From REEB95 sp035632055 (GTDB taxonomy: Bacteria; Pseudomonadota; Alphaproteobacteria; ATCC43930; CGMCC-115725), in NCBI GenBank assembly GCA_035632055.1, contig DASQHO010000062.1:1-64000 (forward strand): a DNA stretch of 64,000 bases, in the 5' to 3' direction. Numbering within the stretch: position 1 is the stretch's first letter; each line of letters starts with the position of its first letter. The translations under genes were made by a program, and so were the position numbers. Positions 35,478 through 44,160 of this stretch are shown in pieces. The notes under the pieces are model-generated. The model had not been told where the DNA came from. It saw only the letters and a program-made list of their open reading frames with translations, and searched no databases.

Positions 35478-36449
35478 TCACTTGGCGACGTGCTCGCAAT
35501 ACCAGCGATAGGCGTCGGTGAGGCCATCGCTCAACCGGATACGCGGCCGCCAGCCGAGCGCATCGAGCTTGCCTGTATCGAGCAGCTTGCGCGGCGCGCC
35601 ATCCGGCTTCGAGGCGTCGAAACGGAAGGTACCTTTGTAGCCGACGATCTGGGCGATGGCGTGTGCGAGCTCGGCAATCGTCAGATCCTCGCCCCAACCG
35701 ACATTGACGTGGCTCTCGTCGGAATAACGCTCCATCAGAAACACCATCGCGTCGGCGAGATCGTCGACGTGCAGGAACTCGCGCCGCGGCTTGCCACTGC
35801 CCCAGATCTCGACGAACGGCGCGTTCTCGCGTTTGGCGCGGTCGATTTTCATGATCAACGCCGGAATGACATGACTGCCCTCGAGATCGTAACGGTCGCC
35901 AGGACCATAAAGATTCGTCGGCTGAGCGGAGATAAAATCGCAGTTCCATTGCCGGCGAGAGGCGGCACACAGCTTAAGGCCGGCGATCTTGGCGACGGCG
36001 TACCACTGATTCGTCGGCTCCAGCGGGCCCGCCAATAGCTCAGCCTCGACCATCGGTTGCTTCGCAAGCCGCGGATAGATGCACGAAGAGCCAAGATAGA
36101 GCAGCTTCTTGACGCCGTTCTGGCGCGCGGCCTCGATCAGGTTTCCGGCGATCATCAGATTGTCGTAGAGGAATTCCGCTGGCCGCGTCGAATTGGCGAG
36201 GATGCCACCGACCGTCGCGGCGGTGATGAACACGACCTCCGGCTTCAGCTTGCGCACCAGCGCCTCGACGGCGTCCTGGCGTCGCATGTCAGCGTCGCCT
36301 CGGCCGGCGGTCAGCACGGTGCAGCTGGCGCTGCCGAGACGGCGCACCAGCGCGCTGCCTACCATGCCGCGATGGCCGGCGATCAGCACACGCTTGCCGG
36401 CAAGCGGAAAAATCACCGGCGTGATTGGTGCGGTCTTGGGTTCGCGCAT
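35478..36449 (-). CDS. fcl: GDP-L-fucose synthase
   Basis: A 323-residue SDR-family epimerase/reductase that turns GDP-4-keto-6-deoxymannose into GDP-L-fucose. It has the NAD(P)-binding AGHRGMVGSALVRRL at residues 18-32, GSSCIYPRLAKQPM with the catalytic Ser, and YAVAKIAGLK as the Tyr-Lys pair. The region NVGWGEDLTIAELA is Fcl-specific. Its ATG sits in the gmd stop (ATGA at 36449). It is the second gene of a gmd-fcl operon. Confidence 0.96.
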   Translation of the reverse strand: MREPKTAPITPVIFPLAGKRVLIAGHRGMVGSALVRRLGSASCTVLTAGRGDADMRRQDAVEALVRKLKPEVVFITAATVGGILANSTRPAEFLYDNLMIAGNLIEAARQNGVKKLLYLGSSCIYPRLAKQPMVEAELLAGPLEPTNQWYAVAKIAGLKLCAASRRQWNCDFISAQPTNLYGPGDRYDLEGSHVIPALIMKIDRAKRENAPFVEIWGSGKPRREFLHVDDLADAMVFLMERYSDESHVNVGWGEDLTIAELAHAIAQIVGYKGTFRFDASKPDGAPRKLLDTGKLDALGWRPRIRLSDGLTDAYRWYCEHVAK

Positions 36450-37507
36450 CAGCCGACGCCCGTCGAGGCCGCCCCGCGCGCCGGACTGTCATAGCCGGCG
36501 CGGTGCAGCGTCTTCTCCTGCTGCGCCAGGCCGAGATCGTGCTTCACCATCAGCTTCACGAGCGTCTTGAAATCCATCGTCGGCCGCCAGCCGAGCAGCT
36601 TGCGTGCCTTCGACGCGTCGCCCTGCAGGGCATCGACCTCAGTCGGCCGCAGATAGCGCGCGTCGAGCTCGACATGCTTCTTCCAATCGAGGCCGAGCTC
36701 GCCGAACGCGGTCTCAACCAGATCGCGCACCGTGTGCGATCGGCCGGTGGCAACCACGTAATCGTCAGGCTTGTCCTGCTGCAACATCAACCACATCGCT
36801 TCTACGTAATCGCCGGCGAAGCCCCAGTCACGGCGCGCCTCCATATTGCCGAGGAAGAGCTTGTCCTGCAGCCCTTCCTTGATACGACCGGCGGCGCGCG
36901 TCACCTTGCGAGTGACAAATGTTTCGCCGCGTCGCGGACTTTCGTGATTGAACAGGATGCCATTGCAGATGAACAGGCCATAGGCCTCGCGGTAGTTCAC
37001 GGCATACCAGTGCGCCGCAACCTTGCTGACGGCATAGGGACTACGCGGCTCGAACGGTGTCTTTTCGTGCTGTGGCGGTATGGCGCCGCCGAACATCTCC
37101 GACGAGCCCGCCTGATAGAAGCGGACCTTGCGGCCACCATGCGCAACGTGATCGCGCAGCGCCTCGAGTAACCGCAGCGTGCCCAGCGCGTCGATGTCGG
37201 CGGTGTATTCCGGCACCTCGAACGATACTTTGACGTGACTCTGGGCGCCGAGATTGTAGACCTCGTCGGGCTGGACCTTTTCCAGGACGCGGCGCAGCAC
37301 TGTGCCATCGGACAGGTCGCCGTAATGGAGCGTCAGGTTGGCGCCCGTGACGTGGGGATCGTGATAGAGGTGGTCGATCCGATCGGTGTTAAACAGGCTC
37401 GCGCGGCGCAGCATGCCGTGCACCGCATAGCCTTTGCCAATCAGCAATTCGGTGAGATAGGCGCCGTCCTGGCCGGTAACGCCGGTGATCAACGCGCGTT
37501 TAACCAT
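36449..37507 (-). CDS. gmd: GDP-mannose 4,6-dehydratase
   Basis: A 352-residue SDR enzyme, first step from GDP-mannose to GDP-fucose. The dinucleotide-binding GVTGQDGAYLTELL starts near residue 8. The motif YAVSKVAAHWYAVNYREAYG has the catalytic Tyr-Lys, and RRGETFVTRKVTRA is a hallmark of Gmd. AGGAGG lies about 11 bases ahead of the ATG at 37507. It leads fcl by a 1-3-base overlap. GDP-mannose would come from the phosphomannomutase at 10-11 kb plus a pyrophosphorylase not present here. Confidence 0.97.
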   Translation of the reverse strand: MVKRALITGVTGQDGAYLTELLIGKGYAVHGMLRRASLFNTDRIDHLYHDPHVTGANLTLHYGDLSDGTVLRRVLEKVQPDEVYNLGAQSHVKVSFEVPEYTADIDALGTLRLLEALRDHVAHGGRKVRFYQAGSSEMFGGAIPPQHEKTPFEPRSPYAVSKVAAHWYAVNYREAYGLFICNGILFNHESPRRGETFVTRKVTRAAGRIKEGLQDKLFLGNMEARRDWGFAGDYVEAMWLMLQQDKPDDYVVATGRSHTVRDLVETAFGELGLDWKKHVELDARYLRPTEVDALQGDASKARKLLGWRPTMDFKTLVKLMVKHDLGLAQQEKTLHRAGYDSPARGAASTGVG

Positions 37508-37639
37508 GGGGCTGTTAAGGTCCTCCTGCGGGTCGCGATCCTATTACAATATCGTCGGTTCCGCGACCGGCCTGTAAGAGATTAAACCTTGAGGAATCAA
37601 GGCGAATCGAGGCATTTTGCGTGTAAGGACCCTTTCCGG

Positions 37640-38794
37640 ATGAGCGAAGCCACCGCCCGTAGGATCGAGCCGCAAGCCCTGCCGCTGCGCGCCGCTGAAC
37701 TCACTGTCGTGATTCCGACCCTTAATGAGCGTGAGAACATCGCGCCGCTGCTGGAACGGCTCGACCTGACTCTGGCCGGAACGCGCTGGGAAGTGATCTT
37801 CGTCGACGATGATTCGACTGACGGTACGCCCGAAGCGGTGCGCGAGATCGGCCGCAACGACCCGCGGGTGCGCTGCTTGCAACGCATCGGCCGGCGCGGC
37901 CTGTCGACCGCCTGCATCGAAGGCATCTTGGCTTCGGCTTCGCCGTTTGTCGCCGTCATGGATGCCGATCTGCAGCAAGACGAATCGCTGCTGCCGGGCA
38001 TGCTCAACGCGCTGCGCCACGAGGCCTGCGACATTGTCGTCGGCTCGCGTTATGTCGCCGGCGGCGGCGTCGGCGAATGGGACAAGACCCGCGCCAATAT
38101 GAGCGGCCTCGCCACCAAGCTCTCGCGCCTGATCTGCAAGACCGAAATCGCGGATCCGATGAGCGGCTTTTTCATGCTGCGCCGCGACGTGTTTGAAAGT
38201 GCGGTGCGTGGTCTGTCGGGCCAGGGTTTCAAGATCCTGCTCGATCTGCTGGCGTCGCTGCCGACACCGCCGCGCCTCAAAGAACTGCCGTACCAATTCC
38301 GCAACCGGCGCTACGGCGAGAGCAAACTCGACACGATGGTGGCGTGGGAATTCGGCATGCTGCTGGCCGACAAGCTGGTCGGCCAGATCGTGCCGGTGCG
38401 CTTCGCGCTGTTCGCGCTGATCGGCGCGCTGGGCGTTGTCGTCGATCTGATCGTGCTATCGCTGGCGCTGACTGTCGGCGCCGGCTTTATCGCCGCCCAG
38501 GCGATTGCCACGCTGGTGGCGATGACTTCGAACTTCTTCCTCAATAACGTCTTCACCTACCGCGACCAGCGGCTCAAAGGCTGGCGCCTGTGGCGCGGCC
38601 TGCTGTCGTTTTACGTCATCTGTGCGCTGGGCGCGGTCGCCAATGTCGGCTTCGCCGCCTTCGTCTTCGCCGGCGATGCGCACTGGCTGGCCGGCTTCAA
38701 AGGCATTCCATGGCTCGCCAGCGTCGCCGGCGTGATTGTCGGCTCGGTGTGGAATTACGCGGTCTCGTCGGTCTTCACTTGGAAGCGCAAGTAG
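37640..38794 (+). CDS. Glycosyltransferase family 2 fused to a GtrA-like membrane domain
   Basis: A 384-residue fusion. Residues 15-240 are a GT2 polyprenol-phosphate mannosyl/glucosyltransferase: VVIPTLNERENIAPLLERL, the DDDSTDGTPEAV and DADLQQDE metal/nucleotide motifs. Residues 255-384 form a GtrA domain with four membrane segments (VRFALFALIGALGVVVDLIV onward). Such proteins load a sugar on to a polyprenol phosphate and may flip it for lipopolysaccharide, glycan or protein modification. The ATG at 37640 was chosen over an upstream start as the homology begins at about residue 15. It is divergent from gmd and probably works on surface polysaccharide with it. Confidence 0.92.
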   Translation: MSEATARRIEPQALPLRAAELTVVIPTLNERENIAPLLERLDLTLAGTRWEVIFVDDDSTDGTPEAVREIGRNDPRVRCLQRIGRRGLSTACIEGILASASPFVAVMDADLQQDESLLPGMLNALRHEACDIVVGSRYVAGGGVGEWDKTRANMSGLATKLSRLICKTEIADPMSGFFMLRRDVFESAVRGLSGQGFKILLDLLASLPTPPRLKELPYQFRNRRYGESKLDTMVAWEFGMLLADKLVGQIVPVRFALFALIGALGVVVDLIVLSLALTVGAGFIAAQAIATLVAMTSNFFLNNVFTYRDQRLKGWRLWRGLLSFYVICALGAVANVGFAAFVFAGDAHWLAGFKGIPWLASVAGVIVGSVWNYAVSSVFTWKRK

Positions 38795-38806
38795 CGCGCG
38801 GCGTTC

Positions 38807-39157
38807 CTACTGTCGGCGTTGTGGCCGCAGCTGATAGCGGTCGCCGGCGATCTTCTCGAACATCACGTCGATCATCGGGTGGCTGATCGGACCATTTTCG
38901 GCGTCCGGCAGCAGGTTCTGTTCCGAGACGTAAGCTTCGTAAGGGCCACCCTGGGCGTTCTGCGCCAACAGGTGATAGAACGGCTGGTCCTTCGACGGCC
39001 GGCGGTCAGCCGGGATCGCCTGATACCATTCCTCCGAATTGTTGAAGACCGGATCGACGTCGTAGATCACACCGCGGAACGGATAGAGCCGGTGGCGCAC
39101 GATCTGGCCGACCGAGAATTTTGCCTGCCGAAGAATTACTTGGCCGCCGCATCCCAT
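38807..39157 (-). CDS. hspQ: Heat shock protein HspQ (YccV family)
   Basis: A 116-residue protein of the HspQ/YccV hemimethylated-DNA-binding-like fold, which in E. coli modulates Lon specificity and DnaA. Matches: AKFSVGQIVRHRLYPFRGVIYDVDPVF, the PFYHLLAQN and YVSEQNLLPD segments. Residue 2 onward reads GCGGQVILRQ; an internal GTG (VILRQ) is an alternative start but GAGG is placed for the ATG at 39157. A possible heat-shock sigma promoter lies 41-68 bases upstream. Confidence 0.93.
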   Translation of the reverse strand: MGCGGQVILRQAKFSVGQIVRHRLYPFRGVIYDVDPVFNNSEEWYQAIPADRRPSKDQPFYHLLAQNAQGGPYEAYVSEQNLLPDAENGPISHPMIDVMFEKIAGDRYQLRPQRRQ

Positions 39158-39197
39158 CTGGCCCTCACCTGCGCGCCGCTGTCACGCGCCTGAAACC

Positions 39198-39225
39198 TTA
39201 GGGTGATTCTGTTGTCACGCTCAAG
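39198..39225 (-). promoter_or_regulatory. Possible RpoH (sigma-32)-type promoter of hspQ
   Basis: On the minus strand CTTGAG (39225-39220) and CCCTAA (39203-39198) are separated by 16 bases and end 41 bases before the hspQ start. This resembles alphaproteobacterial heat-shock promoters (CTTGAA-like -35 and CCCTAT-like -10). The -35 sits within an inverted repeat GTTGTC/GACAAC (39211-39216/39227-39232). Confidence 0.4.
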
Positions 39226-39252
39226 CGACAACGGGTCGAGTCTCGCCGAAAA

Positions 39253-39558
39253 TCAGCGCTGGCCTTGATAGCGCCGCGCCAGCCGCAGCAGCTCGAGATC
39301 GCATGTCTGCTTGGCGATCTCCTCAAGATCCTCGAAATAGGTTCGCAGGCCTGCCGGGCTCAGCCGGCCGATCAGCCATCCGACAAATTGCTCTGGCGTT
39401 TTGACCCAAGTAGGCAACGGGTCGAGGCCGTGGCCGATCGGCAGCACCGCGCGCAGAATCCGCCAACGTCGACGACGCAACTGCTCGTCGAGTGGATCGA
39501 GATCGGCTTCGAGTGCCCACCCCGGGCGACTTTGCGCGCCACCGCTGCGTCCCGCCAT
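39253..39558 (-). CDS. Conserved-looking small protein of unknown function
   Basis: 101 residues, charged and Arg/Trp-rich at the N-terminus (LDPLDEQLRRRRWRILRAVL), then TWVKTPEQFVGWLIGRLSPAGLRTYFEDLEEIAK. No signal peptide or membrane segment. An AGGGG lies about 10 bases upstream of the ATG at 39558, and codon composition matches the GC-rich neighbours, so it is probably real. It could be an alpha-helical DNA- or protein-binding regulator, but nothing recognisable supports that. Confidence 0.5.
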   Translation of the reverse strand: MAGRSGGAQSRPGWALEADLDPLDEQLRRRRWRILRAVLPIGHGLDPLPTWVKTPEQFVGWLIGRLSPAGLRTYFEDLEEIAKQTCDLELLRLARRYQGQR

Positions 39559-39564
39559 AGCGAC

Positions 39565-39783
39565 TCAATCCCCTGTCGTCATTCGACGCACGGTCCAAAC
39601 CTGCGCCGCGTTAAGATTACCCAAAGGTAATGTTAATATAGCCAAAAGAATTACTATTGCAACGGCGAAAACGGCTAATCCAGCTGAAATATTGAGTTCT
39701 ACTACCCAAATAGTTAACGCAGAAGTGTCAAGTCGAGTGCGGATCGTTAATCTTCCGTCGGCTGGCTTGCCGCCCGCGGCCAC
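39565..39783 (-). CDS. Possible small membrane protein (72 aa)
   Basis: A 72-residue frame with GTG start and one strong hydrophobic segment (ISAGLAVFAVAIVILLAIL, about residues 32-50) flanked by charged ends. It ends seven bases before the 101-aa gene start. The DNA (39600-39740) is far more AT-rich than its surroundings, which is either a promoter region that happens to be open or a genuinely foreign small gene. The ribosome site is weak. Kept as a low-confidence call. Confidence 0.3.
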   Translation of the reverse strand: MAAGGKPADGRLTIRTRLDTSALTIWVVELNISAGLAVFAVAIVILLAILTLPLGNLNAAQVWTVRRMTTGD

Positions 39784-39822
39784 GCCGCGTCAAACCTGGC
39801 GACGGCGCCGCGTTCGCGCCGC

Positions 39823-42800
39823 CTAAATTTCAGCCACTTCGCGGATCCCGGGCACGGTCTGGAGCGTGGCAGCGAGCCGCGGCGTGACTTTGAAGCCACC
39901 GGGCAGCGTAATCTCGACTTCGCGCGCATCGTCCAAGGCGACCACCACGCTGACGCGCCCGCGGCCGCCGCTTTCGCTGGCAACCGCCTTGCGCACGCCA
40001 GATAGCGCCTCTTCCCGCTCCACCACCAGCCGCAGCCCGGCCGCGGCACCGGCCGCCACCTTATCGAGCGCCTCGATACGCTGTGCGGTCAGCCGGTAGG
40101 TGTCGCCGTCGACGCGGATATCGGCGGTGATAAGCAGCGGCTGGCTGGATTCGAGCAGGGTGCGGCAGTCGCGCAACACTTCGAAGAATGCCATCACCTC
40201 ATAGACGCCGCTCATGTCCGAAACCTGGAGAAACGCGAACCGGTTGCCGCGCGCCGAAGTGCGCTCCTTGCTGGCGATGACGACGCCGGCGAGCTTGACG
40301 CGCGTTTCTGCGCCGGCTGGTCGCCGTCCCAGATCGGCGAAGCGCAGCACACCCAAACGCGCGAGGCTCTTGCCATAGGGATTAAGCGGATGGCTCGACA
40401 GGTAGAAGCCGATCGCCTCGAATTCCTTCTGCAGCCGTTCCGCCAGTGGCCAATCGATGATCGCCGGCAGCGCCGGACCTGCCGCCGGGCCGGCGCCGCC
40501 GCCGAACAGGTTAACCTGCTGGCTGGCGCGCTCGTTGGCGGCGGCATTGGCGTGGCGCAACAGCAACTCGATGGCGGCGAAGGCCTGCGCCCGGTTGGGT
40601 GCAATGGCGTCGAAGGCACCGGCCTTCACCAGGCTCTCGAATTGCCGCTTGTTAAAGTGCTTGGGGTCGATGCGCGCCGAGAAATCGAACAAATCCTTGA
40701 ACGGCCCACGGGCGGCGCGCTCGGCGGCGACTTGGCGCATCGCTGCCGATCCCACGCCCTTGACCGCGGCGAGCGCGTAGCGGATCGCGCCGCCCTCGCC
40801 CGCCACCTCAACCGCGAACTCGACGTCGGAGCGGTTGATGTCGGGTGGCAGCAATTTGATGCCGAGCCGGTCGCATTCCTGGCGGAAGACGTTGAGCTTA
40901 TCGGTGTTGCCGAGATCGAGTGTCATCGACGCCGCCAGGAACTCGACTGGATAATTCGCCTTGAGATAGGCGGTCTGGTACGCGACCAGCGCATAGGCTG
41001 CGGCGTGTGATTTGTTGAAGCCATAGCCGGCGAACTTCGCCACCTGCTCGAAGATATATTCGGCGAGGCGGTCGTTGACGCCGTGTGCCTTGGCGCCATC
41101 GATGAACTGCTTACGCTGCGCCTCCATCTCCGACTTGATCTTTTTGCCCATGGCGCGGCGCAGCAGGTCGGCGCTGCCGAGCGAATACCCCGACAGCACT
41201 TTGGCGATCTCCATCACCTGTTCCTGGTAGATGACGATCCCCTGGGTCTCCTCGAGAATCGGCTCGAGATCGGGATGCATGTATTCGGGGCGCTCGCTGC
41301 CATGCTTCACCGCGATGTAGCGCGGAATGTTCTCCATCGGACCGGGGCGATAGAGCGCATTGACGGCGACGATGTCTTCGAAACGGTCGGCGTCGAGCTT
41401 CTTCAGCACGTCGCGCATGCCGGCACCTTCGAGCTGGAACACGCCGACGGTTTCGCCGCGCGCCAACAGCCGGAAGGTCTTGCTGTCGTCGAGTGGCAGG
41501 CTGCTGAGATCGATCGTAATACCGCGTGCCGCCAGCAACTCGCGCGCCTTGGCCAGCACGGTCAAGGTTTTGAGGCCGAGGAAGTCGAACTTCACCAGTC
41601 CGGCGGCCTCGACGTATTTCATGCTGAACTGTGTCACCGGCATGGATGAACGCGGATCGCGATAGAGCGGCACAAGCTCGTCCAAAGGCCGGTCACCGAT
41701 GACGACGCCGGCCGCGTGCGTCGAGGCGTGGCGGTAAAGCCCCTCGAGCTGCAGCGCGATCTTGATCAGCTGGGCGACCTGCGGATCGTCGTCGCGCATC
41801 TGTTGCAGCATCGGCTCGCCGTCAATCGCCTGCTGCAACGTCACCGGCGCCGCCGGATTGTTTGGCACCAGCTTGCAGATGCGGTCGACCTGGCCATAAG
41901 GCATGCCGAGAACGCGGCCGACGTCGCGTAGCACTGCGCGCGCCTGCAGCTTGCCAAAGGTGATGATCTGCGCCACGCGGTCGCTGCCATAGCGTTCCTG
42001 GACGTGGCGAATGACCTCGTCGCGCCGGTCCTGGCAAAAGTCGATGTCGAAGTCGGGCATCGACACGCGCTCGGGATTGAGGAAGCGCTCGAACAGCAGG
42101 CCGAGGCGCAGCGGATCGAGATCGGTGATGGTCAGCGCCCAGGCGACGAGCGAGCCGGCGCCCGAGCCGCGGCCCGGCCCGACTGGAATGTTCTGGGCCT
42201 TGGCCCACTGGATGAACTCGGCGACGATCAGGAAATAACCGGCGAAGCCCATTTTGACGATGACGTCGAGTTCGTAGACGAGCCGCTCGCGATAAGGCGC
42301 CGCCGCAGCTTCGCGTTGCGCAGCGTCGAGATCAGAGGGCAATACCTGCGCCAGACGGCGTTCCAGGCCCGCTTCTGCCGCTTGGCGCAGCTCCGCCGCC
42401 TCATCGCGGCCCGACTCGCTTTTGAACGGTGGCAGGATGGGCTGGCGCGGTTCCGGCATGAAGGCGCAGCGCCGCGCGATCACCAGCGTGTTGTCGCAGG
42501 CCTCGGGCACGTCGGCAAAGGCGATACGCATCTCGCTTGCCGATTTGAAGTAATGCTCAGGCGTTAGCCGCTTGCGGTTGCCGTCGGCGAGCGTCGTGCC
42601 TTGCGCGATGCACAGCAGCACGTCGTGCGCGTCGTAATCGTTGCGTTCAGCGAAATGCACGTCGTTTGTCGCGACCAGGGGCAGATTGTGCGCCAGCGCC
42701 ATCTCGATCAGCGCGGCGTCAATCCGTTCCTCGATGGCGGTGTTGTGGCGCTGAAGCTCGATATAGAGTCGGCCGGGAAACAGGCTGACAAGCCGCGTCA

Positions 42801-43296
42801 ACACCGCTTCGGCCGCCGGCGCCTGGCTTTCGCCCAACAGCCGCCCGATAGGGCCCGTGGGACCACCGGAAAGACAAATTAGGCCGTCGGTATGGCCTTC
42901 GAGCACAGCGAGGTCGAGCTGTGGCGTTTCGGCCGGCGCGCTTTCGAGGTGCGACTTGCTGACCAGCTTGAGTAGGTTGTGATAGCCGGCCTCGCTCTGC
43001 GCCAGCAGCACCACCGGGTCGGGCGGCAACGCCGGGCCGATACGCGCGACGCGGTTGCCGCCCTCGCTTTCACTGCGGCGGATACCGAGCTCGCAACCGA
43101 CAATCGGCTGCACGCCCGCCTCGCTCGTCGCCATGGCAAACTCCAGCGCGCCGAACAAATTGCCCGAATCGGCAATCGCTACCGCCGGCATGGCATGACG
43201 ACGGCACAGCGCGGCTAGATCCTTGATCTTGATGGCGCCGGACGACAGCGAATAGGCCGAGTGAACCCGCAGATGAACGAAATCGGCATGCGCCAT
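39823..43296 (-). CDS. dnaE: DNA polymerase III, alpha subunit
   Basis: The replicative polymerase, about 1,157 residues. The N-terminal PHP domain begins FVHLRVHSAYSLSSGAIKIK. The catalytic Asp motif is PDFDIDFCQDRRDEV, preceded by GPGRGSGAGSLVAWAL. Later come the tandem helix-hairpin-helix, the OB-fold region (VKLAGVVIASKERTSARGNR) and a C-terminal tail ending in PGIREVAEI. The start MAHADFVHLRV at 43296 is preferred; two tandem ATG codons at 43314-43317 with weak ribosome sites are alternatives. It stands alone on the strand without an obvious operon. Confidence 0.97.
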   Translation of the reverse strand: MAHADFVHLRVHSAYSLSSGAIKIKDLAALCRRHAMPAVAIADSGNLFGALEFAMATSEAGVQPIVGCELGIRRSESEGGNRVARIGPALPPDPVVLLAQSEAGYHNLLKLVSKSHLESAPAETPQLDLAVLEGHTDGLICLSGGPTGPIGRLLGESQAPAAEAVLTRLVSLFPGRLYIELQRHNTAIEERIDAALIEMALAHNLPLVATNDVHFAERNDYDAHDVLLCIAQGTTLADGNRKRLTPEHYFKSASEMRIAFADVPEACDNTLVIARRCAFMPEPRQPILPPFKSESGRDEAAELRQAAEAGLERRLAQVLPSDLDAAQREAAAAPYRERLVYELDVIVKMGFAGYFLIVAEFIQWAKAQNIPVGPGRGSGAGSLVAWALTITDLDPLRLGLLFERFLNPERVSMPDFDIDFCQDRRDEVIRHVQERYGSDRVAQIITFGKLQARAVLRDVGRVLGMPYGQVDRICKLVPNNPAAPVTLQQAIDGEPMLQQMRDDDPQVAQLIKIALQLEGLYRHASTHAAGVVIGDRPLDELVPLYRDPRSSMPVTQFSMKYVEAAGLVKFDFLGLKTLTVLAKARELLAARGITIDLSSLPLDDSKTFRLLARGETVGVFQLEGAGMRDVLKKLDADRFEDIVAVNALYRPGPMENIPRYIAVKHGSERPEYMHPDLEPILEETQGIVIYQEQVMEIAKVLSGYSLGSADLLRRAMGKKIKSEMEAQRKQFIDGAKAHGVNDRLAEYIFEQVAKFAGYGFNKSHAAAYALVAYQTAYLKANYPVEFLAASMTLDLGNTDKLNVFRQECDRLGIKLLPPDINRSDVEFAVEVAGEGGAIRYALAAVKGVGSAAMRQVAAERAARGPFKDLFDFSARIDPKHFNKRQFESLVKAGAFDAIAPNRAQAFAAIELLLRHANAAANERASQQVNLFGGGAGPAAGPALPAIIDWPLAERLQKEFEAIGFYLSSHPLNPYGKSLARLGVLRFADLGRRPAGAETRVKLAGVVIASKERTSARGNRFAFLQVSDMSGVYEVMAFFEVLRDCRTLLESSQPLLITADIRVDGDTYRLTAQRIEALDKVAAGAAAGLRLVVEREEALSGVRKAVASESGGRGRVSVVVALDDAREVEITLPGGFKVTPRLAATLQTVPGIREVAEI

Positions 43297-43370
43297 GACG
43301 GCAGCTTCGCACATCATCCATTACGCTCAAAGCGGCGCGGCGCATTTGCCTCGATGATTTGAACAGCCCC

Positions 43371-44030
43371 TCAATCTCCCGCTGACACGGGGTCTTTGCT
43401 CTCGCCAGTTGCGGGAGGAGCACTAGGGTGAAGGGCGCTGCCGATGCGCTCGAGTTTCCGTGTCGACTCGGAAATTGGCTTCGTTTTGTCGATTTTAATT
43501 TTTTCGGCGGTATCGGCCGTCGCATCGAACCCCGCGACCGCCACGGCAATCGGCGGCGGCACGGCTTCACCGCGCCGCTGCGCCTGGCGGCGTTCGAGTT
43601 GCATCTGGGCGCGACGCAGGGCGCGGTCGATGATCGCCTCGTAGTGGACTACCCGCGGGATGTTGGGGCCGGCATGCCGGAAGGCGTGACCGATTCCCGC
43701 ATCGTGGATGCCCCATTTGTCGAAATCATCCATGGCTCTTTCGATCAGCCCGGCCTCCGCGCGGGCGCCCCGCCGCAATCGCCAGGCGCACATCACGATA
43801 CGCTCGACCAATTCCTCTTCGACCGCATCGGCCGGTTCGTAAGCGGCCCGGAGTTCGGCATGGAAGGCGGCAAAGCTTGCCGCCGTCTCGTCGAACAGCA
43901 CGACCTGCTCCGCCGTCAGGCCATGCCGCAATGCATTGCGGGCGGCCACCGCCTTGCCTGCGTTGGTCTTGGGCCCAGTGCTTCTGGCCGCATTGCGCCG
44001 GTTGGCCGCGAGTTGGGCCTTACTGGCCAT
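43371..44030 (-). CDS. Protein of an unexplained family with N-terminal ANRRNAARSTGPKT / ARNALRHGL motif
   Basis: 219 residues. The first 45 residues (MASKAQLAANRRNAARSTGP, then KTNAGKAVAARNALRHGLTA) match a widely scattered family, often in several copies per genome, without a known role. The central part is helical with charged heptads (ELVERIVMCAWRLRRGARAEAGLI), then a basic stretch of Arg/Gln and an acidic, Ser/Pro-rich tail. AGGAGG lies six bases ahead of the ATG at 44030; an in-frame extension to 44171 is rejected. It is divergent from the YciI-like gene over a phased GTAC array. A nucleic-acid-binding function is a guess from the basic N-terminus. Confidence 0.7.
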   Translation of the reverse strand: MASKAQLAANRRNAARSTGPKTNAGKAVAARNALRHGLTAEQVVLFDETAASFAAFHAELRAAYEPADAVEEELVERIVMCAWRLRRGARAEAGLIERAMDDFDKWGIHDAGIGHAFRHAGPNIPRVVHYEAIIDRALRRAQMQLERRQAQRRGEAVPPPIAVAVAGFDATADTAEKIKIDKTKPISESTRKLERIGSALHPSAPPATGESKDPVSAGD

Positions 44031-44041
44031 CGTTTGCCTCC

Positions 44042-44081
44042 TGTACGCTATATGTACGCTATTACGTACACTAAGCGTACA
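44042..44081. promoter_or_regulatory. Phased GTAC array / extended palindrome between divergent genes
   Basis: Four GTAC cores begin at 44043, 44054, 44066 and 44077, that is every 11-12 bases, about one helical turn. The outer arms TGTACGCT and AGCGTACA are exact inverted repeats and the inner cores continue an imperfect 40-base palindrome centred near 44061. It lies 12 bases upstream of one gene (44030, minus) and 80 bases upstream of the other (44161, plus), where a repressor or activator could control both. Confidence 0.55.
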
Positions 44082-44160
44082 CATGCTGTCAACGCCCCGG
44101 TTTCGAAGGTGGCGGCGGTGGCTGCCGCGAGGCATAACCACGGCACAATCGGGGGAAAAG

